Assembly (NCBI GenBank): GCA_938020445.1
Contig: CALIIC010000031.1
Location: 1 to 64,000, forward strand
Origin: an uncultured Flavobacteriaceae bacterium
GTDB lineage: Bacteria > Bacteroidota > Bacteroidia > Flavobacteriales > Flavobacteriaceae
Length of the DNA: 64,000 bases
Direction of reading: 5' to 3'
Under the pieces are notes generated by a model. It had not been told where the DNA came from, did not search any database, and worked only from the letters and a program-made list of their open reading frames with translations. Shown one piece after another: positions 24,685 through 33,000 of this stretch (the stretch's first letter is position 1; every line of letters begins with the position of its first letter). The position numbers were made by a program, and so were the translations under genes.

Positions 24685-27525
24685 ATGATGAAAAAAAGTA
24701 ATCTCGTACCGATCTTTCTACTGGTTTTCTTCCTTGCTTTTTCTCAAGCCGAAGAAAAACAAACTGCGCTATTGAATTCCTATTTTGATCAGGGGTACGA
24801 ACAAACGTACCAAAACAAGGACAGCGCCTATTTTTATTTTGAAAAAGCACTACAGCTGGCGAAACAACTAAATGACCTCCCTACGCAACTAGATATCATT
24901 AGTTATACAATTCACGCGGCGGATTATCATTATGATTTAAGGAAACTTCAGGGCGAACTTTCGAAAACAGAAAAAATATTACTCCAAAAAAACGCTTCCA
25001 ATACTATTGAAGGTTTTGGAGACTACCATGACTCATACCTACTCGATAAAGGGAATTATTATTTCAAGACCAAGGAATACGAAAAGGCAAAAACCTATTT
25101 TCAACAACTATTCAACACCCTTACAAAAATACCAACAAAGCAGCTTGACCAAGATCAAGTTGAGACGCTCTACACCGCTTTTACTTTTTTAGCGACCATC
25201 TATAAAAACACCGGTAAATTTGACTTGTCCGAAGAATTTTACCTGAATGCCATCAACTTTGTGGACAAAAACAAGTTGAAATTCCAGGACTATCAAGATT
25301 ACATAAACAATTCGAATCGTTTGTTGGCACAATTATATAGCCAAACCGGACAATACAAAAAGGCGAATCACCTTTTATCCCAAGCACGAACTACCTATCT
25401 ACGTTACTACGAAAAAGATAGCAAGTTCAAGAACAACGTCATTAGCATTCACCAAAAACTGGCGGAAAATTGCCTTGAGCAAGATAGCCTCGCAAAAGCC
25501 TTAAATTGGCTAGGGAAAGGGAAGGAATACTTGACCGAAAAAGACCCCTTCTTTAAAGAATACCTTGTGCTGTACGGGGATGTATTTGCAGGTTCTTCAG
25601 AAGCAAAAAATAGTTTACAGCAATACGAACTTGCCTTAAACGCGTATACGGACTATCACAAAAACCAGCCACACCAAGATATCGCAAAGATTCATGGCAA
25701 GATCGCCGCTTTTTATTTAAAACAGGGCGATTTTGAAGAAGGGTTGCAGTCAATAACACATGCCCTTACAAACTCGGGTAGAAAGGTCGCCCTTGTATCA
25801 TATGATACTCGAATACCTCCTGAAACGGTTTTTTCCAAAAGACAATTATTGCATTTGCTCGACGTAAAATTGCAGCTACTGCAGCTCGGTTTCCAAAAAT
25901 CTGGACAGTACGGGTATCTAAGAGCTGCATTGACAACAAATACGAACATCCTACAAACATTCGACTTATTAAAAAAAGAGTTCGACAGCAAATTGGATAA
26001 ACAATTCCTGGCCGAGACCTGCTATCCTATTTTTCATCATATGATTGCCATAGCGCATCTTGCCTATGAACGGGAAAAAAATCCGAGCTTTGTTGAATTG
26101 GCGCTGAACATTGCAGAAAAAAACAAGGACTTTATACTTCTAGAAGCCCTTAGAAGTACCAGTGCCAGTAAATACGGAAACGTTCCCGAGCACATCCTTG
26201 ATAAAGAATCCCAATTCCGTTCAGAGATTGCCAATTTAGAAACCCGGCTTTTTGACAAACCCGAAGACAGTCAAACGTTTTCCACGCCCTTGTTTGAACT
26301 CAAAAAAGAATACTATACTTTTTTAGATAGCATAAAGTCTACCTACCCAAAATACCATCAGCTGAAGTACGGCACTAAAACCTTGCCTCTTTCTGAAATT
26401 AGGACTACGCTTTTAAAAAATCAGGGCACTTTACTCTCTTATACGGTGACCGCCGAGCATCTGTACGTGATCACCCTGAGTGACACAAAAGAGGCATTTT
26501 TAAAAATTCCTTTTACAGCGTCTGACAGGAGTAACATACGAAAATTCTACACCCTTATTTCGACCCCCTCTATTGCACAAGATTCTCAAATCTCAGAAGT
26601 AGGGGAACTGCTATTCGAGAAGGTGCTCAAAAATTCACTAAAAGGGTTCAATACAAAACAATTGACTATTATTCCCGATGGTTTACTACACTATATTCCT
26701 TTTGACATCCTTTCTGAAAACGGTTCTTACTTGCTAAAAACGAAAAGTATTGGTTACGGAAACGCTATTAGTTCGCTCATTTCACTTAAAAATAATCCAA
26801 GACAGAAAAATGCAAAAGTACTGGCATTTGCCCCTCGTTTTGAAGGTGCTGATAACGAGAGTAGCACGCGGCAATTTGGACAATTGGCTTACAACGACCA
26901 AGAACTCGTTAAAGTCAACGCATTTTTTAAAACGTCTTCTTATTTATATGAAAAGGCAACACTGCAAAACTTTAGGGAGCAGGCACCATCATTCGGAATT
27001 ATTCATTTAGCTACCCATGCATCGGCGAACGATGAGTTTCCCGACTACTCCTATTTGGCATTTAGTCAAAATGAAAAGGAAAACATTCTGTACACAAAAG
27101 ATCTTTACGGGAGTACCATCAATGCCGAGATGGTCACACTAAGCGCTTGCCAAACAGGCATCGGCAAGCTTCGAAACGGGCAAGGAATGCTAAGTTTATC
27201 AAAAGGATTTTATTATGCGGGTGCCAAGTCTTTAGTAAATACCCTTTGGAAGATAAACGACAAAAGCAGTGTGAAATTAATGGAGTTTTTCTATGAAAAT
27301 TTGAGTGAGGGCAAAACAAAACAGGAAGCCTTGCGTGCTGCCAAATTAAAGTACTTGAAAAACACAGACGACCCTTTGTTACGACATCCTTATTATTGGT
27401 CGGCCTTTGTCGTATCGGGAGATACTGCCCCTATCGCAAGAAAAACCTGGGCACAATATGCAACCTTCGGAATTCTTGGTTTATTCGTTCTTGGCTTTGT
27501 TACCCGCCGATTGGGCCTATTCTAA
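24685..27525 (+). CDS. Secreted, tail-anchored TPR-CHAT peptidase-like protein
   Basis: A 946-residue protein. A signal peptide (MMKKSNLVPIFLLVFFLAFS, cleavage near QAEEK) is followed by TPR-like helical repeats (about 30-520) and a C-terminal CHAT (caspase-HetF-associated) domain. The expected catalytic pair is present: H778 in HLATHA and C822 in LSACQTG. A last hydrophobic segment (about 925-940) and basic RR end suggest anchoring in the inner membrane with the enzyme in the periplasm. CHAT domains are cysteine peptidases in several systems. The substrate here is unknown. It ends convergently with the sigma-factor operon, overlapping by nine bases. Confidence 0.85.
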   Translation: MMKKSNLVPIFLLVFFLAFSQAEEKQTALLNSYFDQGYEQTYQNKDSAYFYFEKALQLAKQLNDLPTQLDIISYTIHAADYHYDLRKLQGELSKTEKILLQKNASNTIEGFGDYHDSYLLDKGNYYFKTKEYEKAKTYFQQLFNTLTKIPTKQLDQDQVETLYTAFTFLATIYKNTGKFDLSEEFYLNAINFVDKNKLKFQDYQDYINNSNRLLAQLYSQTGQYKKANHLLSQARTTYLRYYEKDSKFKNNVISIHQKLAENCLEQDSLAKALNWLGKGKEYLTEKDPFFKEYLVLYGDVFAGSSEAKNSLQQYELALNAYTDYHKNQPHQDIAKIHGKIAAFYLKQGDFEEGLQSITHALTNSGRKVALVSYDTRIPPETVFSKRQLLHLLDVKLQLLQLGFQKSGQYGYLRAALTTNTNILQTFDLLKKEFDSKLDKQFLAETCYPIFHHMIAIAHLAYEREKNPSFVELALNIAEKNKDFILLEALRSTSASKYGNVPEHILDKESQFRSEIANLETRLFDKPEDSQTFSTPLFELKKEYYTFLDSIKSTYPKYHQLKYGTKTLPLSEIRTTLLKNQGTLLSYTVTAEHLYVITLSDTKEAFLKIPFTASDRSNIRKFYTLISTPSIAQDSQISEVGELLFEKVLKNSLKGFNTKQLTIIPDGLLHYIPFDILSENGSYLLKTKSIGYGNAISSLISLKNNPRQKNAKVLAFAPRFEGADNESSTRQFGQLAYNDQELVKVNAFFKTSSYLYEKATLQNFREQAPSFGIIHLATHASANDEFPDYSYLAFSQNEKENILYTKDLYGSTINAEMVTLSACQTGIGKLRNGQGMLSLSKGFYYAGAKSLVNTLWKINDKSSVKLMEFFYENLSEGKTKQEALRAAKLKYLKNTDDPLLRHPYYWSAFVVSGDTAPIARKTWAQYATFGILGLFVLGFVTRRLGLF

Positions 27526-28242
27526 GGCATCCAAAATATTGGTTGCCGCATCGGCTTTAAAAGTCTTATTTGCAATCACCTTACGCAACTGCTCCTTACT
27601 TTTTTCCAATTCTCCCAATTTTAAGTAACTAAGCGCCAAATACCAGTTGGCACGATCTCCCAAGGCACCATCTTGTGCCATATAAGATTGTAAAGCAGCT
27701 ACCGCCTTATTATGATTTCCCAGCTGCATATGAACAATGGCACTGTAGAATTCGATATAAGGATCGTTCTGCTCCTGGTTCAATTCACTAAAAAGTTCAA
27801 GTGCCAAGGCATATTCATCATTTTCATAGGCTATAAAGGCCCGGTCTTTAAGATCATCGATCTGGTTACCTCGCTCTATTGGGTGCACCACATTATCATA
27901 GGGTTCAAAGTTGGCTTCATAAAGCTGGTTGGGATCCATCGCACCCGTATTAAAGAAAAGCCACGAACCCAAACCAAGAACCAAAGCAATCGAGGCAGCA
28001 GCTAACCACGGGCGCAGTTTGAATACTTTTACCGGCCTGGAGGGTTCCTCTTTTCCTAAGGATTCGAACAATTCTTTGATTTCTTGGCGCTCTTGTTTTT
28101 TTAAGGCACCCTGTAATTCCATTTGAAATACCAACTCCTCTTCAAATTCAGCATCCGTTGCTCTTAAACGCGCTACCTCTGCCAATCCGTTTTCATCGAG
28201 CCCCCCTTCAAAATATGCATTGATCAATGATTCTTTATCCAT
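27517..28242 (-). CDS. Membrane TPR protein, likely anti-sigma partner
   Basis: A 241-residue protein with an acidic cytoplasmic N-terminal part (DKESLINAYFEGGL, about 1-75), one membrane helix (about 83-102, LAAASIALVLGLGSWLFF) and C-terminal TPR repeats (about 135-240) outside. This layout is like that of anti-sigma proteins. It overlaps the ECF sigma gene by eight bases and is translated after it, which supports a direct regulatory pairing. No classical zinc-binding anti-sigma motif is seen, so the role is inferred from layout and context. Confidence 0.7.
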   Translation of the reverse strand: MDKESLINAYFEGGLDENGLAEVARLRATDAEFEEELVFQMELQGALKKQERQEIKELFESLGKEEPSRPVKVFKLRPWLAAASIALVLGLGSWLFFNTGAMDPNQLYEANFEPYDNVVHPIERGNQIDDLKDRAFIAYENDEYALALELFSELNQEQNDPYIEFYSAIVHMQLGNHNKAVAALQSYMAQDGALGDRANWYLALSYLKLGELEKSKEQLRKVIANKTFKADAATNILDALE

Positions 28243-28792
28243 TTTGCCGTTGTATTAGATCTCTCAACGATTTAAGACATCTCGATTTTTGACTTTTTAC
28301 CACATTCTTATTTTCATATCCTTGCTGAGTCATGATTTCGTCCAACTTTAGGTTTTGCAAATAAAATAGCTCAAGCACTTCTCTACACTTGTCCCCTAAC
28401 CGTTTAAAATTGGCCAATAGCAATTTTTGATAATCACTAGGACCTTCGTCTGATGAAACGTCTTGGATGACGGCTTGCTCATATTGGTCAAAGTTGTACT
28501 CCTCATCTGTGTATACCTGTTTTTTTGAATCCCGAAAGTGCTTGAAAAGCATAAATTTTCCTGTTCCAAAAAGATAGGTCTTCAAAGTACTCTTTAATTG
28601 ATCGAGCTTTCCCGCCAAGGCATTTTCATAGAGCACGATAATCGCATCTTGAAACACATCCTCGAGCAATGATTCATCATTTGTGTACCGAGAGGCGAAT
28701 TTGAAAAACTCAACCTTATACTGCTTGTAGACGCTCTTAAGAGCATTTCTGTCCCGCTTTTTTAATTGGGCAAGTAGTTGCTCATCTTTCAT
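28235..28792 (-). CDS. ECF-type RNA polymerase sigma factor
   Basis: A 185-residue sigma-70 family protein. Region 2 is visible as EFFKFA...SLLEDVFQDAIIVLYE and region 4 as DKCREVLELFYLQNLKLDEI with a following helix rich in lysine and serine. There is no region 1 or 3, so it is an ECF sigma factor. It lies divergently from a lipoprotein gene that carries the shared ACC-N14-GGTAC motif and shares an operon with the membrane TPR protein. Its own promoter looks housekeeping-type. Confidence 0.88.
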   Translation of the reverse strand: MKDEQLLAQLKKRDRNALKSVYKQYKVEFFKFASRYTNDESLLEDVFQDAIIVLYENALAGKLDQLKSTLKTYLFGTGKFMLFKHFRDSKKQVYTDEEYNFDQYEQAVIQDVSSDEGPSDYQKLLLANFKRLGDKCREVLELFYLQNLKLDEIMTQQGYENKNVVKSQKSRCLKSLRDLIQRQNG

Positions 28793-28824
28793 TAGTGCTG
28801 GTTTCTGTCGGAGGTTAACATCAT

Positions 28825-28832
28825 TAAATATA
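28825..28832 (-). promoter_or_regulatory. -7 box for the ECF sigma operon
   Basis: TATATTTA on the minus strand is close to TAnnTTTG, 32 bases before ATG 28792. It differs from the divergent ACC/GGTAC motif. Confidence 0.4.
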
Positions 28833-28852
28833 AAATTTTTTTAGGGAGCGTG

Positions 28853-28879
28853 TTGACCTTTTTAAATCTTAGGTACAAA
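28853..28879 (+). promoter_or_regulatory. ECF-type promoter motif, copy A
   Basis: TTGACCTTTTTAAA followed by GGTACAAA; ACC to GG spacing is 14 bases, as in copies B (29381) and C (23920). It lies 31 bases before ATG 28911. Confidence 0.5.
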
Positions 28880-28910
28880 CCACTGTATAACCTTAAAAAA
28901 ATACATACAA

Positions 28911-29369
28911 ATGAAAACGAACTTCACTACAAGAGGAATTTCCGATAACCTTATCCGAAGAACCGTATGTGCGTTCCTGCTGCTTGGGGGACTTCTAAGT
29001 TCCTGTACCGAAGGAGCGGTTGATCGAATTTTTGAAGAAATAGACGCTTTAGAGGATACCGGAAGTCTAACCAAACTAAAAGGACATTGGATACGAGTCG
29101 AAAGCACTAATGCCAGTTCTGATAATATGATTATCAAAATGACAGGAACTAGCGGTGAGATTATTGACAAGGCGCAATCAAACTTTGAAAACGGTGCGAT
29201 CAAATGGAAGGAAGTGGAAGTCGTTGACAGCGAAAATTACCTACATCAAGAACTCGGAAGTGATGGCCTGTACTATGAGGGCACCATGAAATTTGGACAA
29301 GACGATACCCTGCGCATTTCGGTGGTCGCCAACGGAGCAGGTACTAATCAAAAATGGATTAAAAATTAA
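28911..29369 (+). CDS. Lipoprotein with a paralogous ~100-residue domain
   Basis: A 152-residue lipoprotein (lipobox LLSSC, C32). Residues about 50-150 form a domain that reappears in the next protein: LKGHWIRVES/LNGEWIRIAS, MTGTSG/MSGTSG, IKWKEVEVVD/IKWKNIKAVD, QELGSDGLYY/EELGSDSAYY and DDTLRISV. I do not recognise this domain. It is the first gene downstream of promoter copy A, divergent from the sigma factor, and probably under its control. Confidence 0.7.
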   Translation: MKTNFTTRGISDNLIRRTVCAFLLLGGLLSSCTEGAVDRIFEEIDALEDTGSLTKLKGHWIRVESTNASSDNMIIKMTGTSGEIIDKAQSNFENGAIKWKEVEVVDSENYLHQELGSDGLYYEGTMKFGQDDTLRISVVANGAGTNQKWIKN

Positions 29370-29380
29370 ATAACCCACGG

Positions 29381-29411
29381 CATGTTTACCTTTTTAAAAA
29401 GTGGGTACCAA
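29381..29411 (+). promoter_or_regulatory. ECF-type promoter motif, copy B
   Basis: CATGTTTACCTTTTTAAAAA, GTGG, GTACCAA. Identical to copy C for the first 14 bases and to copy A through the ACCTTTTTAAA core. It lies 28 bases before ATG 29440. Confidence 0.5.
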
Positions 29412-29439
29412 TGGCTGTAATCTAATTAAAAAAACAATC

Positions 29440-31545
29440 ATGAAAAAAAGAAACATATTCACAAAACGAATTTTAAACGCTGCACTCATTTGCCTCTTTG
29501 GTGGCAGTAGCGTTCTTTTCAACGCCTGTTCAACAGAATCGGTCGTTGAAACGATAGACATTATAGAGGAAGGGGTCGAAACGGAAGCCACTTTGGACAA
29601 TCTCAACGGAGAATGGATTCGAATTGCCAGTAACAACCCAGTTGCGGATGGTATTATCATCGATATGTCTGGCACATCGGGTACAATTACAGACAAGGCA
29701 GGATCTGGTTTTGCAATCGGGGATATTAAATGGAAAAATATTAAAGCGGTAGACGCCGAAAATTTCACCCATGAAGAACTAGGAAGTGACAGTGCCTACT
29801 ACCAGGCAACGATGTTATTACAATCAGATGACACCTTGCGTATTTCGGTAGGGTCGTCTGGAGCAGGGAACGCTCAAAAATGGGTGCGTGAGGGCCAATA
29901 CATCCCTATAGACAGTCAAGGCCCCACCACAACAGAGACACTTCCTTGTAGTATTAGTGAAGCCCGTACCCTTTCGAACGGTACCGCAGCAGTCGATTAC
30001 TATATAGATTGTGTATTGGACATAACGGCGCCATTAACGATCGAACCCGGCACGGTTATTCAATTCGGCGAAAATGCCGGCTTGGGCATCTATGACAGTG
30101 GGTCTTTAAACGCCAAAGGAACAGCCGATGCACCCATTGTATTTGAAGGTGAAAATACGGTAGACGGGTACTGGCGCGGCATACATATCGAAACTCGATC
30201 CCTGAACAACCTACTTGAAAATGTACGCATTCAAGATGCTGGAAGCAACTATGTGTATTGCTGTAACGGGGTAGCGAGCTTGTTTTTAAAAGGGGCAAAA
30301 GTTGGCCTAAAAAATGTTCAAATCACCAACGGAGGCGGTCGTGGCATTATGGCTATTGGCGATACGGAGTTCGAAACCTATAGCAACCTGAGAATTAACA
30401 GCCATGAAGACTATCCATTATATCTAAATGGGGCAATAGCCGATGGATTGGATGGTACGACTTCAGATTACAGTGGCAATGACAAGGATTACGCATTCAT
30501 CACCGTTGCCAATATCGCGCAGCCTACTAAATGGAGCAAACTAAATGTTCCTTATTTAATAGAAGGTAAGGTCTTGGATGTAACCGATGCCTTCACTTTG
30601 GAAGCCGGCACGGAAATTGTTTTTCAGGAAAACGGTGGAATCGGAGTCTATGATCAAGGGTCATTGGCCGTACAAGGAACCGCTTCCGAACCGGTGAGCA
30701 TGAAGGGCTTCAGTCCCATCCCAGGTTTTTGGCGTGGTATTCATATGGAAACGACCAGTATTGAAAACTCCCTAAACTACCTTCAAGTATCTGATGCGGG
30801 AAGCAATTACGTTTACTGCTGTAATACAATAGGCTCTTTATTCCTCAAAAGTGGTACCGCAAGCGTTACCAACTCTACCTTTAGTAATGGAAAATCATAC
30901 GGGATCGTCACGCAACCAGATTTTGAGTTCAATGCATACAACGGCAACACCATTACCACTCACCAGCAGGCCGCCATGTATATTTCAGCAGCTATGATGG
31001 GCGCACTAGATGGTATAAAATCTTCTTATACCGGGAATGACAAAGACTATTTATTGGTATACAACAGCAATATAGAGGAAGACATAACAGTACTTCCCAA
31101 TGATGTCCCCTATCAAATTGAAAACAATACGGTCATTGATATCACTGCTCGCATTAACCTTCTGGGCGGTGTCGAAATAGTCTTCGAGGAAGCTGCCGGA
31201 TTAGGAGTTTACGACAACGGGGTCTTCAATGCAGTTGGGGAGGCTTCCAATAAGATTGTTTTTAGGGGCGCTCAAAATACCGCAGGCTTCTGGCGCGGAA
31301 TCCACACTGAAACCAACAGTATGGATAATGTGATTCGTTATGCCGAAATAAATAATGGCGGTAGCAACTATGTATACTGTTGCAACAATCCAAGCAGCGT
31401 ATTTGTAAAAGGAGGTCAACTAACAGTATCGAATTCAACCATTTCCAATAGTGGAGGGTGTGGTATGTACATCAGTTCAGGAGCAACTGTAACCGAGAGC
31501 GACAACACGTATGAAAACAACCAAGAAGGGGATGTTTGCGACTAG
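29440..31545 (+). CDS. Lipoprotein with threefold beta-helix repeat and vicinal cysteines
   Basis: A 701-residue lipoprotein (C30 in VLFNAC). After the domain shared with the preceding gene come three modules with a period of 186-187 residues. Each module has the blocks ExxGxGxYDxG, GxWRGIHxET and SNYVYCCN. The CC pairs are at residues 274-275, 460-461 and 647-648. The pattern (short strands, SLFLKxG, TNSTxSN) is that of a parallel right-handed beta-helix, likely on the cell surface. The vicinal Cys pairs in all three modules are unusual. Function is unknown; it belongs to the putative ECF regulon. Confidence 0.78.
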   Translation: MKKRNIFTKRILNAALICLFGGSSVLFNACSTESVVETIDIIEEGVETEATLDNLNGEWIRIASNNPVADGIIIDMSGTSGTITDKAGSGFAIGDIKWKNIKAVDAENFTHEELGSDSAYYQATMLLQSDDTLRISVGSSGAGNAQKWVREGQYIPIDSQGPTTTETLPCSISEARTLSNGTAAVDYYIDCVLDITAPLTIEPGTVIQFGENAGLGIYDSGSLNAKGTADAPIVFEGENTVDGYWRGIHIETRSLNNLLENVRIQDAGSNYVYCCNGVASLFLKGAKVGLKNVQITNGGGRGIMAIGDTEFETYSNLRINSHEDYPLYLNGAIADGLDGTTSDYSGNDKDYAFITVANIAQPTKWSKLNVPYLIEGKVLDVTDAFTLEAGTEIVFQENGGIGVYDQGSLAVQGTASEPVSMKGFSPIPGFWRGIHMETTSIENSLNYLQVSDAGSNYVYCCNTIGSLFLKSGTASVTNSTFSNGKSYGIVTQPDFEFNAYNGNTITTHQQAAMYISAAMMGALDGIKSSYTGNDKDYLLVYNSNIEEDITVLPNDVPYQIENNTVIDITARINLLGGVEIVFEEAAGLGVYDNGVFNAVGEASNKIVFRGAQNTAGFWRGIHTETNSMDNVIRYAEINNGGSNYVYCCNNPSSVFVKGGQLTVSNSTISNSGGCGMYISSGATVTESDNTYENNQEGDVCD

Positions 31546-31554
31546 TTCGCAAAC
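31534..31554. other. Hairpin across the stop of the beta-helix gene
   Basis: GTTTGCGA (31534-31541) pairs perfectly with TCGCAAAC (31547-31554) across CTAGT; the stem covers the last codons and the stop. No U-tract follows. Confidence 0.5.
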
Positions 31555-31598
31555 TCCTTCCCCCTTAAACATCAAACTTAATTTTAAACAATAAACAA

Positions 31599-31949
31599 AT
31601 GAAAACAATAAAGAACACCTTTTTAAGGATTGCATTCTGTACAAGTCTACTAGTACTGGCAGTAGGTTGTGATAAAGATAACCCTTTAGGCGTGTTGGAT
31701 GTCTGTGGATCCGATTCATGGACCGAGTCTGTTCAAACAGAGCTAACCGCCTGGAATACGGCCCTATCCAATTATGCTAGTGCACCAACTGCAGAAAATT
31801 GTAACACTTTTAAGACAACCGGCAAAGCATATCTCGATGCATTGGAAGATGTTAAACCTTGTGTGGGAGCGGCCAATCAGCAAGCATTCGACCAGGTAAT
31901 TGCAGAAGCCAAAGTAGATTTAGATGAAACCGATTGTACAGACCTTTAA
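31599..31949 (+). CDS. Small cysteine-containing lipoprotein
   Basis: A 116-residue lipoprotein (lipobox LAVGC, C24). The mature part has four further cysteines (DVCGSDS, AENCNTF, VKPCVGA, ETDCTDL) that may form two disulfides, in an otherwise helical, acidic sequence. No family is recognised. It follows the beta-helix gene by 53 bases on the same strand. Confidence 0.62.
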   Translation: MKTIKNTFLRIAFCTSLLVLAVGCDKDNPLGVLDVCGSDSWTESVQTELTAWNTALSNYASAPTAENCNTFKTTGKAYLDALEDVKPCVGAANQQAFDQVIAEAKVDLDETDCTDL

Positions 31950-31985
31950 AAACGAAAGAAATTGAAAAACTAAAAATAGCAACAG

Positions 31986-32606
31986 ATGAAAAAAGTACTC
32001 TATTTTGCAACTATATTCTTGCTGACGACTGTAATAAGTGCCTGTTTGGGAGAAGCAAGCGCCAAGCTGAAGGATGCAAAGGAAACCGTTTCGAACACCA
32101 CGACCCTTATAAAGGAAGCTCATAAGGTAGAAAATAGCATCGAAGTTCTTAAGAACAAGGTCTCTTTGACCAATGAAGAACTAAAAACATGGCTTCCAAA
32201 AACCATCGGTGATTTGGAACGGAGCGGGTTCAAAGTCGGTAGTACAGGCTACGCCAACGTAGCCTCGGTGGAGGGCACCTATAAATCAAAGGAACAAGGC
32301 CAACGATTAAAAGTGGTGGTTATGGATGGTGCCGGACCTACGGGAAGCATTATGATGGCAGGTCTTGGCATGGCCAGTAAAATCGATATGGAAGAGGAGA
32401 ATGAAAACAAGCACCAAAAAACCGTGACCGTAAACGGGACGAAGGCAATGCAGACCTATCATAAAAAACGTTTCGAAACGGCCCTACAATTTGTGTATGA
32501 CAATCGTTTTGGAGTCATGGTCAACGGGATGCAGATGGAACCGGAAGAAACATGGTCTATGGTAGAAAAGTTGAATTTGAAACAACTCACTGAACTCGCG
32601 AAATGA
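31986..32606 (+). CDS. Hypothetical lipoprotein
   Basis: A 206-residue lipoprotein (lipobox VISAC, C20). A helical stretch follows (LKDAKETVSNTTTLIKEAHK), then a beta-rich domain with the repeated hydrophobic pattern LKVVVMDGAGPTGSIM and a late FVYDNRFGVMVNG strand. No family is recognised. It is the last gene of the lipoprotein run and is followed by a strong terminator at 32741. Confidence 0.62.
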   Translation: MKKVLYFATIFLLTTVISACLGEASAKLKDAKETVSNTTTLIKEAHKVENSIEVLKNKVSLTNEELKTWLPKTIGDLERSGFKVGSTGYANVASVEGTYKSKEQGQRLKVVVMDGAGPTGSIMMAGLGMASKIDMEEENENKHQKTVTVNGTKAMQTYHKKRFETALQFVYDNRFGVMVNGMQMEPEETWSMVEKLNLKQLTELAK

Positions 32607-32740
32607 ACGACACTCTTCTTAGGAGGAAAAAAGCCTCCCCAAAAAAATAGCAGTATGAACTGACCTAAAAAGTAATTTTTCGGACTACCCTTTTTAGTTC
32701 GTTGCTGATTGCTGTAGGAAAAGTCTTTGTTATCAAATTT
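32607..32740. other. Short intergenic stretch
   Basis: A weak stem GGAGG/CCTCC (32622-32638) without a U-tract on the plus strand. Nothing else was recognised. Confidence 0.3.
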
Positions 32741-32787
32741 TAAACCAAAAAGTATAATTAGAAACATACTTTTTGGTTTATTTTTTT
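32741..32787 (+). terminator. Strong rho-independent terminator
   Basis: TAAACCAAAAAGTAT (32741-32755) pairs perfectly with ATACTTTTTGGTTTA (32766-32780) across a 10-base loop, followed by TTTTTTTG. It ends the lipoprotein run and isolates nrdB. Confidence 0.75.
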
Positions 32788-33000
32788 GTTGAAGTTTAAT
32801 GTAAAATTTATGTAAAGTATCATTTAGCCACAAAGGCAACGTACATCACTTGCCAGCCTAGATTTCAACACTCTATGTTAAAAACTTTGTTATTTAAAAA
32901 CTAGAACACCCCCAAAATATCGTCGCTTTTTTTGAATCTTTGTCATCCCAATGCGGGGTACTATTCTCCTCATCACAACTAATTTTTAAATTCAACGATT
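32788..33000. other. nrdB upstream region
   Basis: Contains AACACCCCCAAAATAT at about 32914 and TTTTTTTG-AATCTTTG at 32927-32942. The latter differs from the -7 consensus by one base, with a 58-base leader. No NrdR palindrome was seen. Confidence 0.3.

Noticed and set aside
32622-32638. GGAGG/CCTCC stem as terminator
   Set aside because: No U-tract follows on the plus strand. The real terminator is at 32741.
32788-33000. NrdR boxes upstream of nrdB
   Set aside because: AACACCCCCAAAATAT is the only candidate, and it does not form the ACAC/GTGT palindrome of known NrdR sites.
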